Assembly (NCBI RefSeq): GCF_050908995.1
Contig: NC_135123.1
Span: 6,014,001-6,078,000, forward strand
Direction of reading: 5' to 3'
Origin: Andrena cerasifolii
Taxonomy: Eukaryota; Arthropoda; Insecta; Hymenoptera; Andrenidae
Length of the DNA: 64,000 bases
Below are positions 44,863-57,200 of this stretch, one piece after another. The stretch's first letter is position 1. Every line of letters starts with the position of its first letter. The notes beneath the pieces were generated by a model. It did no database searches. It saw only the letters and a list, made by a program, of their open reading frames with translations, and was not told where the DNA came from. The translations under genes and the position numbers were made by a program.

Positions 44863-45764
44863 TAGGGATATGCGGGTAACCGAATGTGTCGGGTACCCGA
44901 GCGGTCGGGTCGGATCGGGTCAAGTCGGGCGGGCTCGGACGGGGGCCCGGGACAGAGGGGGCTGTGATGCCAGATCGGGGACGGGTTCTCTCGAGGATTT
45001 CCCCCACCTCGCGCACACTACACCGGAGCTGCGTGTCCGTGAGTTGGACTCCGAAGCGCCGAGCTCACGGAAGCGCTGCTCCGGTGTAGTGTGCGCGAGG
45101 TGGGGGAAATCCTCGAGAGAACCCGTCCCCGATCTGGCATCACAGAGAGGGGGGCCTACGGGTAGTTCGACTGTGTCGTGTAGCCCGATTACTTCGGGTA
45201 GCGCGATTATTTCGGGTAGCCGATTATTTCGGGTAATGCGGTGCTTGATAAGTTCATATACGTATTCAGCTTTTTTAAACAACCGAGTACTCGAAAAGCA
45301 TGTACAAAATCTTTACCTACATGAAACTTTAGAATAAGATGATTTTCATATTCATATGCTTGCATATTTTTATTAAATACTATGAAACATCCGGAAAATA
45401 TGCGTTTTTAAACATGTATTTAGTATTGCGATATTAAAAAAAGGAAGTTTAATGCATCATTAACAATATTTTCTGCATTTTTCATAGTATGCAATAAAAA
45501 TATACAAGCATATGAATATGAAAATTATCTAATTCTAAAATTTCATATAGGTAAAGATTTTGCACATGCTTTTCGAGTACTCGGTTGTTTAAAAAAGCTG
45601 ACTACGTATATCAACTTATCAAGCACCGCATTACCCGAAATAATCAGGCTACCCGACACAGTCGGACTACCCGTAGGCCCGTCCGTCTCGGGCCCCCGTC
45701 TGAGCTCGCCCGACTTTACCCGACCCGACCCGAGCCCGAAAAGTCGGGTACCCGCACACCTCTA
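44863..45764. mobile_element. hAT-like non-autonomous element with 8-bp target duplication
   Basis: TTTCGGAC lies immediately outside both ends (44855-44862 and 45765-45772). The termini are TAGGGATATGCGGGTA on the left and TAGAGGTGTGCGGGTA on the right (reverse-complemented), the usual hAT pattern of short termini and 8-bp duplication. The interior is a foldback with arms such as gggtcggatcgggtcaagtc, gcggtgcttgataagttcat and caaccgagtactcgaaaagc. The left arm is interrupted by a second element at 44962-45145. No transposase frame is present. Confidence 0.92.
44962..45145. mobile_element. 184-bp palindromic MITE with 8-bp duplication, nested in the hAT-like element
   Basis: It begins ctgtgatgccagatcgggga and ends with the exact reverse complement. 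The first 67 or so bases of the arms are identical, then diverge around a central gtgagttggactcc region. AGAGGGGG is duplicated on both sides (44954-44961 and 45146-45153). The intact right arm of the host element lacks this insertion. The 8-bp duplication suggests an hAT- or P-like superfamily. GC-rich, no gene. Confidence 0.93.
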
Positions 45765-45772
45765 TTTCGGAC

Positions 45773-46844
45773 TCTACTTAGAGGGCGCCACCTATGGGCC
45801 GCACTCGCACCGTATGCCATTTCCAAACGCTAAACTCCTGCAAGCTGTCGGTGATGCGGGATAATCTAACAGAGAACCCCGTGTTTTTTCCGGTTGCCCG
45901 ACTTCGACCGCACTGACAGCTGATCGACCATTGTTTGATTTTGGTTACTGTCATGTTTGTCGCGCGGAACGAGCAGACGTGCTCCACGTGCTCCATTAAT
46001 TCCCGTTGTGTGCGCACGCCAGCCTCTGCCTCCGGGCTTCGTCACTTGTCAGATAAAAAATGATGGATTCCCCGCCGCAGACTCGACTAATTGCGCCAGA
46101 CGTGTCTTTCCCCTGTTCTTCTCCCGCGATCCGCCGTTCCCTTCTGCACGCCCCCCATTTTGTTTTTTTTCACCTACTACCAATCTCTTGTTTTCTCCGC
46201 GCTTATGATGGCCTTCTTTACGGAGCGAGCGCGATACGAAGAATGATGGATATACTTTTTACAGTGCGCTCGGGATCTTTCAGTATTTTATGCGCTTTAA
46301 ATAGTTCGCTTCACGGGCAATTTATTATCATTTGAATGGCTGGTATTTTCTGCTCTCCGCGAGGCTTCGAGACGCCCTCGGAATTAGGAGCTGCTTGTCG
46401 ATGTGTTTCCGTAATTCAGGCATAGAGGAGCGGGCTCCCTAGGCGCATAAAATTATCAGCTCTTTTAGCACAGCGTGTTTGAGAGCAGGAGTCGAAAAGG
46501 GGGGTGGGGAGAGCCGTGCACCAAAAGGGGAAATGAAGATGTAAAAATTGCGGCTGCCACCTTCTTCCTCCCACCCTCTGCGAGCCGCGTAGCCACTGCT
46601 CCTTTAATTAGCTCTCTGTGGGAACGGAAAGCGTTGTCTTGGAAAATGTGTGCACTCGTTACATCGCACGAATAATTTAGCTCCGCGCAACGCGCATCGG
46701 GAGAGCTGCTCGCCCAAAGAACCAGCAGTCGCGATCCGGTAAAAGGATTGCGTTACGATGTCGCTGCATCGCTGGAAACTTAATCCTCTCGCATGACTCC
46801 TCGGCCATTACGATGCTGACAAGGGAAGTTAGGCAACCAGGAAT
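45773..46844. other. No gene recognised
   Basis: GC-moderate DNA with short unconvincing frames. The word gagggcgccacctatggg lies directly at the left edge (45781). No repeat is evident. Confidence 0.5.
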
Positions 46845-47285
46845 TTTAGAAAATTATGCAACTTTGCGCGCACCCGCTGGAAAAGAATTAAGAATTTTCT
46901 TTTTCGTCGAATTTCTCGAGGACGGTGAGAGATATCGAAAAGAGGCATAAACAAAAGTTGCATCTTGTTTCTATATCTACAAAACTGCGTAAAAGTAATT
47001 GTCGAATTAAGGATTGGTGGAGGGGGTCACTTGAAAAGTCTGGATTTTTCGATAATTATTTTTGCACCGTTTTGTAAGTGTAAAAAAAGATGCAACTTTT
47101 GTTTACACTTCTTTTCGATATTTCTCACTTTTCTCGAGATAATCCACTAAGAAGAAAATTCTGCATTTTTTTCAAGGGAGGATTTCACCCCCAAAACCGC
47201 ACTGTGGCTTCAACAAAAATAGGTTTGTCTTGCGCATCAACAAAGTTGCAAAATTTTGTGCGATTGAAAATAACTTCAGAATAAT
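46845..47285. mobile_element. Palindromic element with diverged arms
   Basis: Inverted segments: gatatcgaaaagaggcataa and acaaaagttgcatctt at 46931-46970 against aagatgcaacttttgttt and cttcttttcgatat at 47088-47121. The inversion extends outward through agaattttctttttcg..tctcgag against ctcgagataatcc..agaagaaaattct, and through attatgcaactttg against caaagttgcaaaattt. The right arm carries about 60 extra bases. The termini are blurred. No frame. Confidence 0.65.
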
Positions 47286-47339
47286 TGCATACTCTGACAA
47301 TAAAAATAAGAAGAAATCATGGTAATAATAAATTATAAT

Positions 47340-47621
47340 AAATAATTTTGTATCCCGAGTCCCAAATTATCATTATTACCCTGCCGATCCCATTAATCCT
47401 GCTCCTTCGCCTCGTTTAGGACTCTGGTACTTAGGAGACTACCATCTCCTTAATTTGCGCTCAGTTGTTTGGCGATGTCGTCGTTTTATATTGTTATGTT
47501 TTTCTCGTTACTTTATATTTTCCGTTGTTATTTTATTTTTTCTTTTTATGTTACGTTATTTTATATATATTTATTGTACTGAATTGTTCAAGCTTTGTAT
47601 ACTAAAGGGTTCTCCCGTCGA
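47340..47621 (+). mobile_element. LINE 3' end preceding a giant (AAT)n tail
   Basis: The last bases before the microsatellite, gctttgtatactaaagggttctcccgtcga, match the reverse complement of the LINE 3' end at 10560-10590 (tttgtatctaaagggttctccc), and both are followed by AAT repeats. The upstream 250 bases are T-rich with gttattttatttt-type words like the other copy. This is a severely 5'-truncated insertion containing only 3' UTR. Confidence 0.7.
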
Positions 47622-48268
<647 letters not shown>

Positions 48269-48287
48269 TTCCACCCCTAAACGAGGC

Positions 48288-49644
48288 ATCTCCGAATTAC
48301 AGGCGCAGCCACGAACGATTCAAGGAACTCCCACACGTCCGTCCACACTCCCATCCGAAAGAAAGGCCGATTTCCATTTTCGCCGATCGCGCACGTCCTC
48401 CGATCGATAATTATCGCGACAGTGGACCCACCGCTCGCATAACAATCGCCGAGCCCCGCTCACAAAAGGTATCCAGGATCGCGGGGGGGGGGGGCGGGCG
48501 ACTCGTTACGAATAAATTAACCAAATCGCGAGCCAGAGTGGACGCCGGCGACATTATTATTCGCGGGGGGTGGCCACCCCACTCCGCGTCTTTCACCGTC
48601 TCCCGTGAATCCCTCGTGGCGCGACTCCTTAACAAATCTAATTCCGTTTCTCGAGACGCGTCTCGAGCCTGCTTTCGCCGCCCGGTCGCCACACCTTCAA
48701 CCCCCTGCCTGTTCGAGCAACCCCGTTGCCGTGCTTAGACTCTGCTCGAAATCACCCTCCTTTCCAGGCCCCCCCTCGCCCACGGTCTTATCCATTGCCG
48801 CATCGAGATTTCAAAGCATTGATAAAGAAGATGCCATTCAGCCCGCCCCTCTCCCCCGTCTGCCCCGGTAAGACGAAGGGGTTGGTGAGTAAAGTGGAAA
48901 GGCGATCCAGGGGGTGAATTCAGCGGTGTGGCGGGGGATGAAACGGCTCGGAGACGATACAAAGAGCCGCGAGGGTACCTGGGGGTAGATTCTAATGATG
49001 CCGATGTACCCCACGGCGGATACCTTCGCCGATAGCTGGGTAGGTTGGATACGACCCCCTTCACAGAGACCTTTGTACCCTCTTACCCCGATACTTTCTC
49101 TGTCCCGTAGGCTTTCTCTGTTCTTCGCCCGGGCGAAGCTCTGTTTTATTTGTCTCTGCCCGATGGGCCTGCCCTCGCTGCCGGGGGAACCACCCGCGCC
49201 CCCTTTCCATCTTAAGAACCTCAATGGCGTCGAAGAAGTGATAATACTTTTAAGATCGCTTTATTATTGTACGTTCGCTGAATTTTTATAACACCGCTCG
49301 ATTTAATGGACGACGAACGCGTCTCTGTGGCTCTATTCGGAATCTCTCATGCGCTCCAAGATAAAGCTGCAGCGTCGATGTATTTAGCGAAACAGCGCCG
49401 CCACTCCCCCACCCCGTCTCGCACGCGTGGCAAATCTCTTATAATTCCACGGATTTAAAACCTGCAATCTCTTCCAAGTAAATACAGTCCACTTTGCTGC
49501 CTCGGTTCCGCCGTTATCCCCGATGTCTTTGTGCGTTTTACATGGCCACTGGTCTAAATCCCCTGGTTGAAACGCTACTTTTCATTCTCAGCTCCTGGCA
49601 CAAAGATCTTTAATCTTGCGTTCCTATACCGGCGCTGGAGAGGG
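48288..49644. other. No gene recognised; GC-rich
   Basis: GC-rich DNA with a run of about 12 G near 48483-48494 and opposite-strand frames at 48735-49291 that are mutual shadows. No domain and no clear repeat. Confidence 0.5.
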
Positions 49645-49756
49645 GTTTAAAACAGTTGTGATATCGGTTTCTGTTCTTGAAACAGTTACGAAGAACCGAT
49701 ATTCTGGATAACTGTTATAAGCAACCGAAATTTCTGACTATATCGATTTCGGTTAC

Positions 49757-49988
49757 GGTTCTAGAACCGATATTATACCGGTTATAACGGTTCTAGAACC
49801 GATATTATACCGGTTATAACGGTTCTAGAACCGATATTATACCGGTTATACCGGTTCTAGAACCGATATTAAACCGGTTATAACGGTTCTAGAACCGATA
49901 TTATACCGGTTATACCGGTTCTAGAACCGATATTAAACCGGTTATAACGGTTCTAGAACCGCTATTTTTTCGGTTCTATATCTGTTCT
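49757..49988. repeat. 32-bp tandem array of palindromic units (seven copies)
   Basis: ggttctagaaccgatattat starts at 49757, 49789, 49821, 49853, 49885, 49917 and 49949, an exact 32-bp period. Each unit contains the perfect palindrome ggttctagaacc and the near-palindrome taccggttata. Units alternate between tataccggttataac, tataccggttatacc and taaaccggttataac variants, so pairs of units may have been duplicated together. Confidence 0.95.
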
Positions 49989-50060
49989 AAAACGGTTATG
50001 GAGTCGGTTTATTTCGGTTCGTAAATTGATTCTTATATCGTTCCTACGAAATTGTTATAT

Positions 50061-50693
50061 GTTTCAACTCTCCGATGGCTGTGCATGGATTTATTTTGTC
50101 AACGCAATTTGAACGCAGACGTCTATTCGTGCTATTGGCATTTTCTTATTTCCGCTACGCCATCTGGTGGCAAAAATTAAAGCAGTCTAATCGAACCCGA
50201 GCTAACCAGCTGTCACATGTAATTGCCAGTATTGGGAATTTCGACTGCTTGATGATCGATTTTTTAAAATTTAACAGACTATTTAACGACAAAAACATTA
50301 TTGCACTGTTTCAATACTTGTGTGACACCAGTCCTGTAACGCGATTCACCCGATTACAGAGCTTACTTTAGTAGATGGCGCTCTCACAGTATTTCCCAAT
50401 AGTCATCATCTCAGTAGCGTATCTAAGTACGTCAATGTTTTGATGCGTAGCTGTTTATTACTCCGTGACGGAATTCGCTTGACTGTGAAAGTGTGAAAGC
50501 TTCCGTTTGTTTCCACCTAATCATGTGGCGCGGATGCGGACGAATGCTCCTATACGATGTATAGGAAATATGCTCCGCATGCGTAACGGGCCTAACGTAA
50601 ACAATTTTTCGCTTAGCCAAACATCGCGAGTTGAGATGTTTGGAGAAGCTCTTGAAAAAAGAAACCCATGCACGGCCATTCGAGAGTTGAAAC
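50061..50693. mobile_element. Inverted-repeat segment, possible nested element
   Basis: gtttcaactctccgatggct (then gtgcatgg) at 50061 is inverted at 50666-50693 as ccatgcacggccattcgaga followed by gttgaaac. The termini are about 28 bp with three or four differences. The interior shows no transposase; the plus-strand frame at 50075-50371 matches nothing. It contains CTCF-like words (cgccatctggtgg at 50158 and gtagatggcgct at 50371) and a small palindrome, cctatacgatgtatagg, near 50550. Confidence 0.5.
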
Positions 50694-51652
50694 AGTGTGA
50701 TAAAATAGAAACATCATTTCTAATTTGGTTGTCGCAGGATACACAAGTCTCATTTGTGAAGTGCATTTTTAGAAGCAACTTAAATCAGAAATTCTAATAA
50801 AATTACTAGTCGGTAGTAATTATTTTATTAATTTATTTTATCTCCGCATCACTCGAGAATGAGCGAAAACCTGGTTAATGATATATTAGTAATACGCTTG
50901 AACCGTAACAAAATTGTAGATTATTTAATTTCTTAGAAATGTTTCTTCAAAATAAATTCTTAACATACAGTAATCTGTAAGCGTAATATCTACTTATTTC
51001 AATTCCTGTAAAATCGACGCAAGAATCAATTCCAGAACCGTTTTAGAACCGATATAGAGCCGAAAAAATAACGGTTCTAGAACCGTTATAACCGATATAA
51101 TATCGGTTCTGCAGAACCGTAACCGAAATCGTATTATCTCCGTTACGGGCTCGGTTTGGTGTACACGATACGGACTTCTCGCTATCCCCACCACTTCTGT
51201 CTGACTCTTGTCCGGCGAAGGCGAGAGCGAGATGGAACGAGAGCGAGCGAGAGGCGCTAAAAGCGAGCGAGGACGGTACGAGACAGACGACGCGCTGATG
51301 TTTTGTCTCGCTCTGTCTTTCGGACGCCTGACACTCTGTCCTTTACCGTGAGCCGGGCCTGCGTCAAGATTTTGCGAACCACTTTTCGTCCTCACGGTAA
51401 GCGCTCGCGACCATCGCGCACGCTCGCCGCGCACGCAGTGTTCCATCTCGCTCCCCCTTTGGCCAGAAACAAGCGAGAAACGAACACTCGGAATTAGGAC
51501 TCTGTTCGCGATACGGGCTCAACGCCGGTCCCGACCAGCGAGCCGCTAACGAGGAACTACTGTATTCAGAAACAGTTCTTCATAACTGTTTCAGTCAGAA
51601 CCGATAGATAACTGTTTGAAACAGTTATTTTCGGAACCGTTTCAATCCCTGC

Positions 51653-53167
51653 TGGAATCTAACCAACGGAACAGGATCGCGATGATTCCGTTTATTATCC
51701 GCCGTACCCTCCGCGTGAAATGCTGAAGATCAACACGCGAGGATCGTTAACGCACCCAGCAGTCATGCTTTTGAAAGAGGCGTAAACAGTATAGGAGGAT
51801 GTTGACGCTTGTGTCGAAATAACACCGTGCCGGGTGCTATAACCTTGTTCAATTTAATGGAATCTGATTTAATGGCCAGCGTGCAGCGTGTGGCGTTTTA
51901 CTCCGCGATCGGCTGTCGCATTGGATGCGACGCACGGGACGACGCGCGTTTTCGTTATTGCGCGGCGCCGTCCGGGAACTTCGTTCATAATTAGAACGCC
52001 GCGATTGGTAATCGGTTTATTTAAAAAGCCTTTTAATGCGTCGCGCGCCGTAGCTTTGATTTTAACGCGCGATCGCGCATTCCCCCGTCGCGCGAGAGAG
52101 TAGCGGCGCGAAAACAGGGGTGCACGTTGGGGTGGACCTTAGTTACTCTAGTCGAAAAAGGAATTTGAGATTTTTCGCGGGACACCCCTTAGAATTGTGC
52201 CATTTGTTAATATACTTGTTTATGTATGGTTGACTTTGTCTTCTTACGCTCGGCAACAATGTAGAAACAAAATATAAGACCACTCCAGAAAAATTATCAT
52301 GACTGTTCAGCGTCCTTCTCGATCGGTTTGCACTTTATCGAGCCGCGTTTATATAGAGCCACAGTTGTATGGCAGTAAAAACGACAGTAGACCCGAGTCA
52401 ACTTCATTTAACACACGACGAGTAATTTTTTTCACTTTTATTCGTTATTCGAAATTTTATTTAAATAAAAATTTTGCCCACATCTGACTGTAATGCTTGG
52501 AGCAGATTTTTGAAGACTGCCCCTTCGGTCCCTAAGCTGACTCCAATTTCGTAATTATAAAGAGACACTCAAGCAGGCAATTTTGCAATTGCGGATGATA
52601 ATGTCGCAGTGATAGATTATTTCAACCACGGGGAAAATGTTGGAAGTAGAACCAGCGAGATCGACGGAGTAAACAGGGAAGGGAGTGTGTTCTTCTATTT
52701 TACGAAAGGGCAGAATTTTAATTTCCAATGGGAAGATGGAAGGCCGCAAGGTGGAGCACGTATCGGAAACGATCATTTCCAATCGGCTTTTTCCAAAAGC
52801 CGATTTCTCTCTGACGGCGTCGCGTCGCTGGTGTCTAGTCTGTTCGAGAAGACATCCACGTAGGAAAGGAGGTCGAAGGAAATATCTTTCGGCGGGGGTT
52901 AAACGCGGGGCGTTTTCCGAGCTCGATCGGCTGGAAGGCGAGGAATCACGCGTCACGCCGGCTGACACATCCATGAAAATCGGCACGTGCCACGGGATTT
53001 TCGCTACCACCCCCGCGGACGAGCTCCTGTCTTTCGCTTCTCCTCGTTCCCCGCTGGGGTAGAACGTCGACGTCTCGGTAACCACGGGGAACAACACGTT
53101 CCCTCCTTTAACGATCCTGACGTTCCAGGGCAATTAATCCGTGGCGCACCGTAGTGTATTCAGAGAT
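51653..53167. other. No gene recognised
   Basis: Balanced to GC-rich. A compact ggggtggaccttag .. gggacaccccttag pair at about 52130-52192 may be a remnant of another element. Opposite-strand frames at 52555-53133 and 52609-53062 cover the same DNA and have no known domain. Confidence 0.5.
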
Positions 53168-53431
53168 CTAACAAGGAGAGTATTTTAGGTGCCCGCCTCC
53201 GATCATTTTGATTTTTGGATATGTCATAGAGGACCGAAAAATAAGAAATACGTGTTTTTTTATTTCCCCCTGTTTTCATATTTCGGGGGTGAAAACTGCG
53301 TTCAAAGTTAAGGGTTGAAAAATCATTTTTGTGGAATATCTCGAGAACTATTAGAGATAGGGGAGTAGTGTCAATGGACGAATTTTGTGTCTTTGAATGC
53401 GAAATATGACTCACTCACCAGATTTTCAAAA
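53168..53431. mobile_element. Foldback repeat copy B, opposite orientation to 29950-30222
   Basis: Reads caaggagagtattttaggtg, then ccgcctccgatcattttg, cctgttttcatatttcgggg and gaaaactgcgttcaaagtta, to cagattttcaaaat. These are the reverse complement of the copy at 29.9-30.2 kb with a few percent difference. Only one arm of the foldback is present, so this copy is truncated. Confidence 0.8.
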
Positions 53432-53828
53432 TGTCCATTTGTTTAAATAATACATTGTTATTTTTGATTTTAAAAAATTGTTATTTTTTGTGAATAATTC
53501 TTGTAAATCTTCGTCTATTTTCATGGAAATTTATTTTCTTATACTTCACAGCCGAACCGAAAATACGGATAAATCAGAATTTGTATTTCGTACAAATTAA
53601 GAAATATAATTATTATTGAAGTTTACTTATAGTAAGGTGTCCTCCTACAGGGAAATGTAGTTCTCAAGTTATCTAGAAATAAAATTCTAAACAAAACATA
53701 TCTAATACGCATATAATTTCGTTTTGTATACTAGATATTACTTCTAGCGTGAAGAAAATTGCCATTCCGAGTACGAGGTGTCTGTAGCGGTACGTCCTCA
53801 AATGAATGTGTTTACATTATCGCAGACC
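53432..53828. other. No gene recognised; AT-rich
   Basis: AT-rich sequence that may belong to the transposon whose ORF remnant follows on the minus strand. No repeat is seen. Confidence 0.4.
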
Positions 53829-54053
53829 TTATGGTTCATATTGATCACAAAAATGGTATTCATGAAAGAAGTGTTTTAAACAAAATGATTTCTGACACCA
53901 CGAGCATCTAATTACAGCTGTTTGCGTATCCTGGTCAAAAGCGAAGTACACAGGGTTCTCAGAATCTCCTGCTTTCTCGTCTATATACCCACTTTTATAC
54001 CAGGAATACTGAAATAAATGTGCGTATCTCGGTGAAGACAGTTGCTTGTGCAC
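53829..54053 (-). pseudogene. Transposase-like C-terminal cysteine-rich remnant
   Basis: The minus-strand frame of 74 codons contains CSWCQKSFCLKHFFHEYHFC near its end, preceded by DSENPVYFAFDQDTQTAVIR. The C-x-x-C .. C-x-x-H-F-F-x-x-Y-H arrangement resembles the cysteine-rich C-terminus of piggyBac-like and related insect transposases (C-L-K-x-C/H-F-x-x-Y-H). The DDE region is absent and upstream sequence does not extend the frame convincingly. The assignment rests on a short zinc-finger-like motif. Confidence 0.42.
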
Positions 54054-54126
54054 AAGCGACTGTAATTTAATAATATTATTCCTTAAATGTAGATTAATAT
54101 CGGAATTGTATAACAGTACATCGTCA

Positions 54127-54218
54127 GAAAAGATCTATTTTCACCCATTTTTATTGAAAGGGAAAAATTTTATTTGACCTCGAACATTTTTCGCCCCACT
54201 TTGCCCCGGTCTGCCCTA
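54127..54218. mobile_element. Solo right end of the GGGGAGACCGGGGCAAAGTG family
   Basis: About 90 bp (agatctattttcacccattt, ttattgaaagggaaaaattt, then cgccccactttgccccggtc) match 10330-10412 of the complete element at about 90 percent. The left part of the element is missing, consistent with a truncated copy. The terminal word here is ggtctgcccta. Confidence 0.85.
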
Positions 54219-57200
54219 CTACTCCGAGTAAAGTATCGCGACGCAGCAGACGTTCGTGTGTCACGTGGACGGGAATGGATCCAGAAACAAATAGCGACTG
54301 CTCGGATGGAGTTCTCCGTTTCCCCTCGGAAAAATTCACTCGTTTTCAGCCGACGGCTAACGGGAAAATCAACGTTCGCCCTTCGTCTTCGGCGGCATTG
54401 ATTGAAGTTTGCCTTCCGTCAGGGAATCAGGATCGTCGCGGCGCCCTCCGCCTCGACGGTGCCGTTATTCCATTACGCACGTCGCGTGTCAACTGTCAAA
54501 TAAAAGGGCAAACAAAAAGGCGCCGGGGGCTGAAGGACGACGCGAGATGAAGCGTAGGCGATGCAGATGCGAAGGCGACGAATACGAGGCGCGACGGTGA
54601 ATTTATATCTCGATGCCTTCCGCGGAGCAGTTTCGCTCTGGGCGTGGAGGAAGGTGCCACCGAGTCTGGAGCGAGGCGATTTTTACGGAGGATCGTTTGG
54701 AAGATGAAAACGGAATGGCGGTAGAAGTGCAATTTGCCGGGATCCAATGGCAAAAATAAATGGCTAATGTAAAGTTGACAGAAATCTTTAACATCGACTA
54801 CGCGATAATTTTGTGTTCCATTCTCAGATTGCGCCCTGCGAGGTAGAATATTTCGCTGCGCAAAATGGTTTCCTCGGCGCCTGGCTACGAGAGTCCTGCA
54901 ACTACCTCCGTCGTTTGTGATTCATTCCCCGCCGATAATCAACCCTTTGGCGAAACTTTTAATCCGATCAGCGTCTGCCCGGAAGTGACTCCCTTAAAAT
55001 TGATCTGCCAACTTCTTATCTCGAAGCGGCGCGACCTTCGCGGGAAAAAACTATCCACGGGGCGGGCCGGGAGATTTATTTGACGGCTGCGGCGAGCGGA
55101 GCTCCATCTTGATAACACGAAACGGGCACCGAATTCGAAGGAATAATTACGTGTAATTAACCTAGAACGTTGGGCATCGTGGGGCCATTATACACGAGCA
55201 AGGTTCGCTGTAAATCAGATCGCTCCGCTGAGTTTAACGTCTTCAGATTTTCGCTGCAACCTTGCGAGCGGATTGAATTGTTAATTAAAAAGAGGAAGCC
55301 TCGGTTTGTCTCGCTATTTCCACCGCATCCCTCCCCGGGAGATTCGGCAAGCCGTGCACGTCGGTGGAAGAATTTTATCCAACGCGGAATCGCCATTCGT
55401 TTCGATTCGAGGGAGGGAAGTGGGAGCTGAAAGACGAAGGCGGAGGGTGAAAGAGGACGCCCGTCACCGGGAGTTCTTTGAACTCATTCAAGCCGCTCGC
55501 ATATCCTCTGATACGAATTCGCGACGTTCGCTTTCAGAAACGAAGCCCGCCACCCCCGCGCGACCGCGCTTCTTACCGCGAGCATACGTGCACTCCTGTC
55601 AGGTGGAGACGCCATCGAAATGTGAAAGCGTATCCCGACGTTTCCTTTAATATTCTTTTTCCACCCCCGCCGTCCTCGGCGGATGCTGGAGCCGCGTCAT
55701 CGCGAAGGCACGCGGCGAACGTGAACCTCGAAGCAGGGAGAACACCCCGGGATCGTCCGGGGAGGGACGAGAGAGTCGGGGAAATAATTGAAGAAAGGGA
55801 GAAGTTCGCGGGGCGACGAGGAAGCGTTAGGAGGACGGAGGGGGGTGGAAACACTCGCGAGTGTGCTACGGCAAGAAGGGCACGGCTGCGAGAAGAAAAC
55901 GTAACAAGTGAGTGTTGTAAGAAGATTTCAGAGGAAATCTGAGGCGTCGGGTTTGAAGGAAATAATACGGGAGGAATAACGGGATACGGGCGAAGGAAAC
56001 TCGGGGAAACGTGAACGGAGGGGGGGCGAATGAAAGATCCGTGCGAACGGGGCGGTACATCGGGGTAGAAATTGAAAAGTCTTACCGGGAATGATACGGT
56101 CATGAGATCTGAAACAAGCGTTAGAGGGACGAGAGAGAAAGGCGGGGTGGGACGGCGGAGAACAGCGGGGGTGGAAGCAGAGTGTACCGAACAGACAACG
56201 TCTATCATGCGCGGAATAAAACAGCCCCGGGAGGTGCGGGGGCTGCGCAACAGCGAAGGGATGAATAAAAGATTACGGGGCTAACGACAAGGTGGGAAGA
56301 GAAGAATGCCGACAGAATTTGCACGCGTTCCCGCGTCATTTTCTTCGGTTAAAAACGGGAGGGGGCGGACGCACGGATGCGTGCGAATGAAGCTAGGGGG
56401 GATGAAAGGCCGAGGAAGAATATGATATCGTTTACGCGCATCTTTGCGTCTGGCTAAACGAAAGCAGGAGAATGCTCCGAAATGCGGGGGCCACTTTAAA
56501 ACGAGGAAGCCACGAAACAAGTGGACAAAAAAAAACTGGAATGAAAGGCGCTGGAAGGGAGGAATAGGAGCAGAGAGGAGCTAGCGTTAGAGGAGGACGG
56601 AATTTATTAGCCGGCAACGAAATGAAAGAAAGCACAATACGAGGACGGAGGGGGGAAAGCGAAAAGCTTAAAGATAACAAGATGGGGAAAGAACGAGAGG
56701 AACGTACGGACCAGAGGTTCCCAAACTTCTGCCACGCTCTCGGTGGCGTGCGTTCTAACTAAATAAAATGGCCCTCGACATTCGGATAGGTTCGTCTTGT
56801 AAATCGGACCAACGACTTTTGAGCGCCTCACCCTGGCACACTTAAGATCGGATATCGTCTGTTCGAATCGATCCTACCAGGCATGCTTGCGGAGTTCCCT
56901 ATTTCTTTGCGGAGCGAGGATGAAAGCAGGCAAGGGAAACTTCTCCAGTTCAAGATGGCAATGCTGTTCGACGGCACAATAGTCCTGTCTGTCTTGGGGC
57001 TTCCGAAAGTGTTTCGCCCGGCAGGATTTCAATTTAACGCGACCCTCCTATCGCGGTGAACACGGCCCCGCGCGCTGGCAACCCCTGGAACAGCCGGTAT
57101 CTGCATGCGTTTCTGTGTACACGTCAATTTGCGAAATAAGTAAGCCGCCACTCGGGCGCAGATGTGCTGTATCGAGGAAACGCTGCCGGAACCACGGCCC

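Larger units (their letters stand above)
49648..51652. mobile_element. Large hAT-like non-autonomous element rich in 'ggttctagaacc' sites
   Basis: The left end aggggtttaaaacagttgtg and the right end, reverse-complemented, agggattgaaacggttccga form a diverged inverted terminus. Gctgga occurs outside both ends (tentative partial target duplication). Subterminal regions on both sides are full of gaaacagttatgaagaac-type and ggttctagaaccgatat-type words: a tandem array on the left (49757-49988) and an inverted cluster at 51030-51125. The interior holds another inverted-repeat segment (50061-50693). There is no transposase. Confidence 0.65.

Noticed and set aside
55573..56250. 225-codon minus-strand frame
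   Set aside because: It lies in purine-biased GC-rich DNA, is Pro/Ser/Phe-rich, shows no domain or splice context, and overlaps a plus-strand frame of 154 codons.
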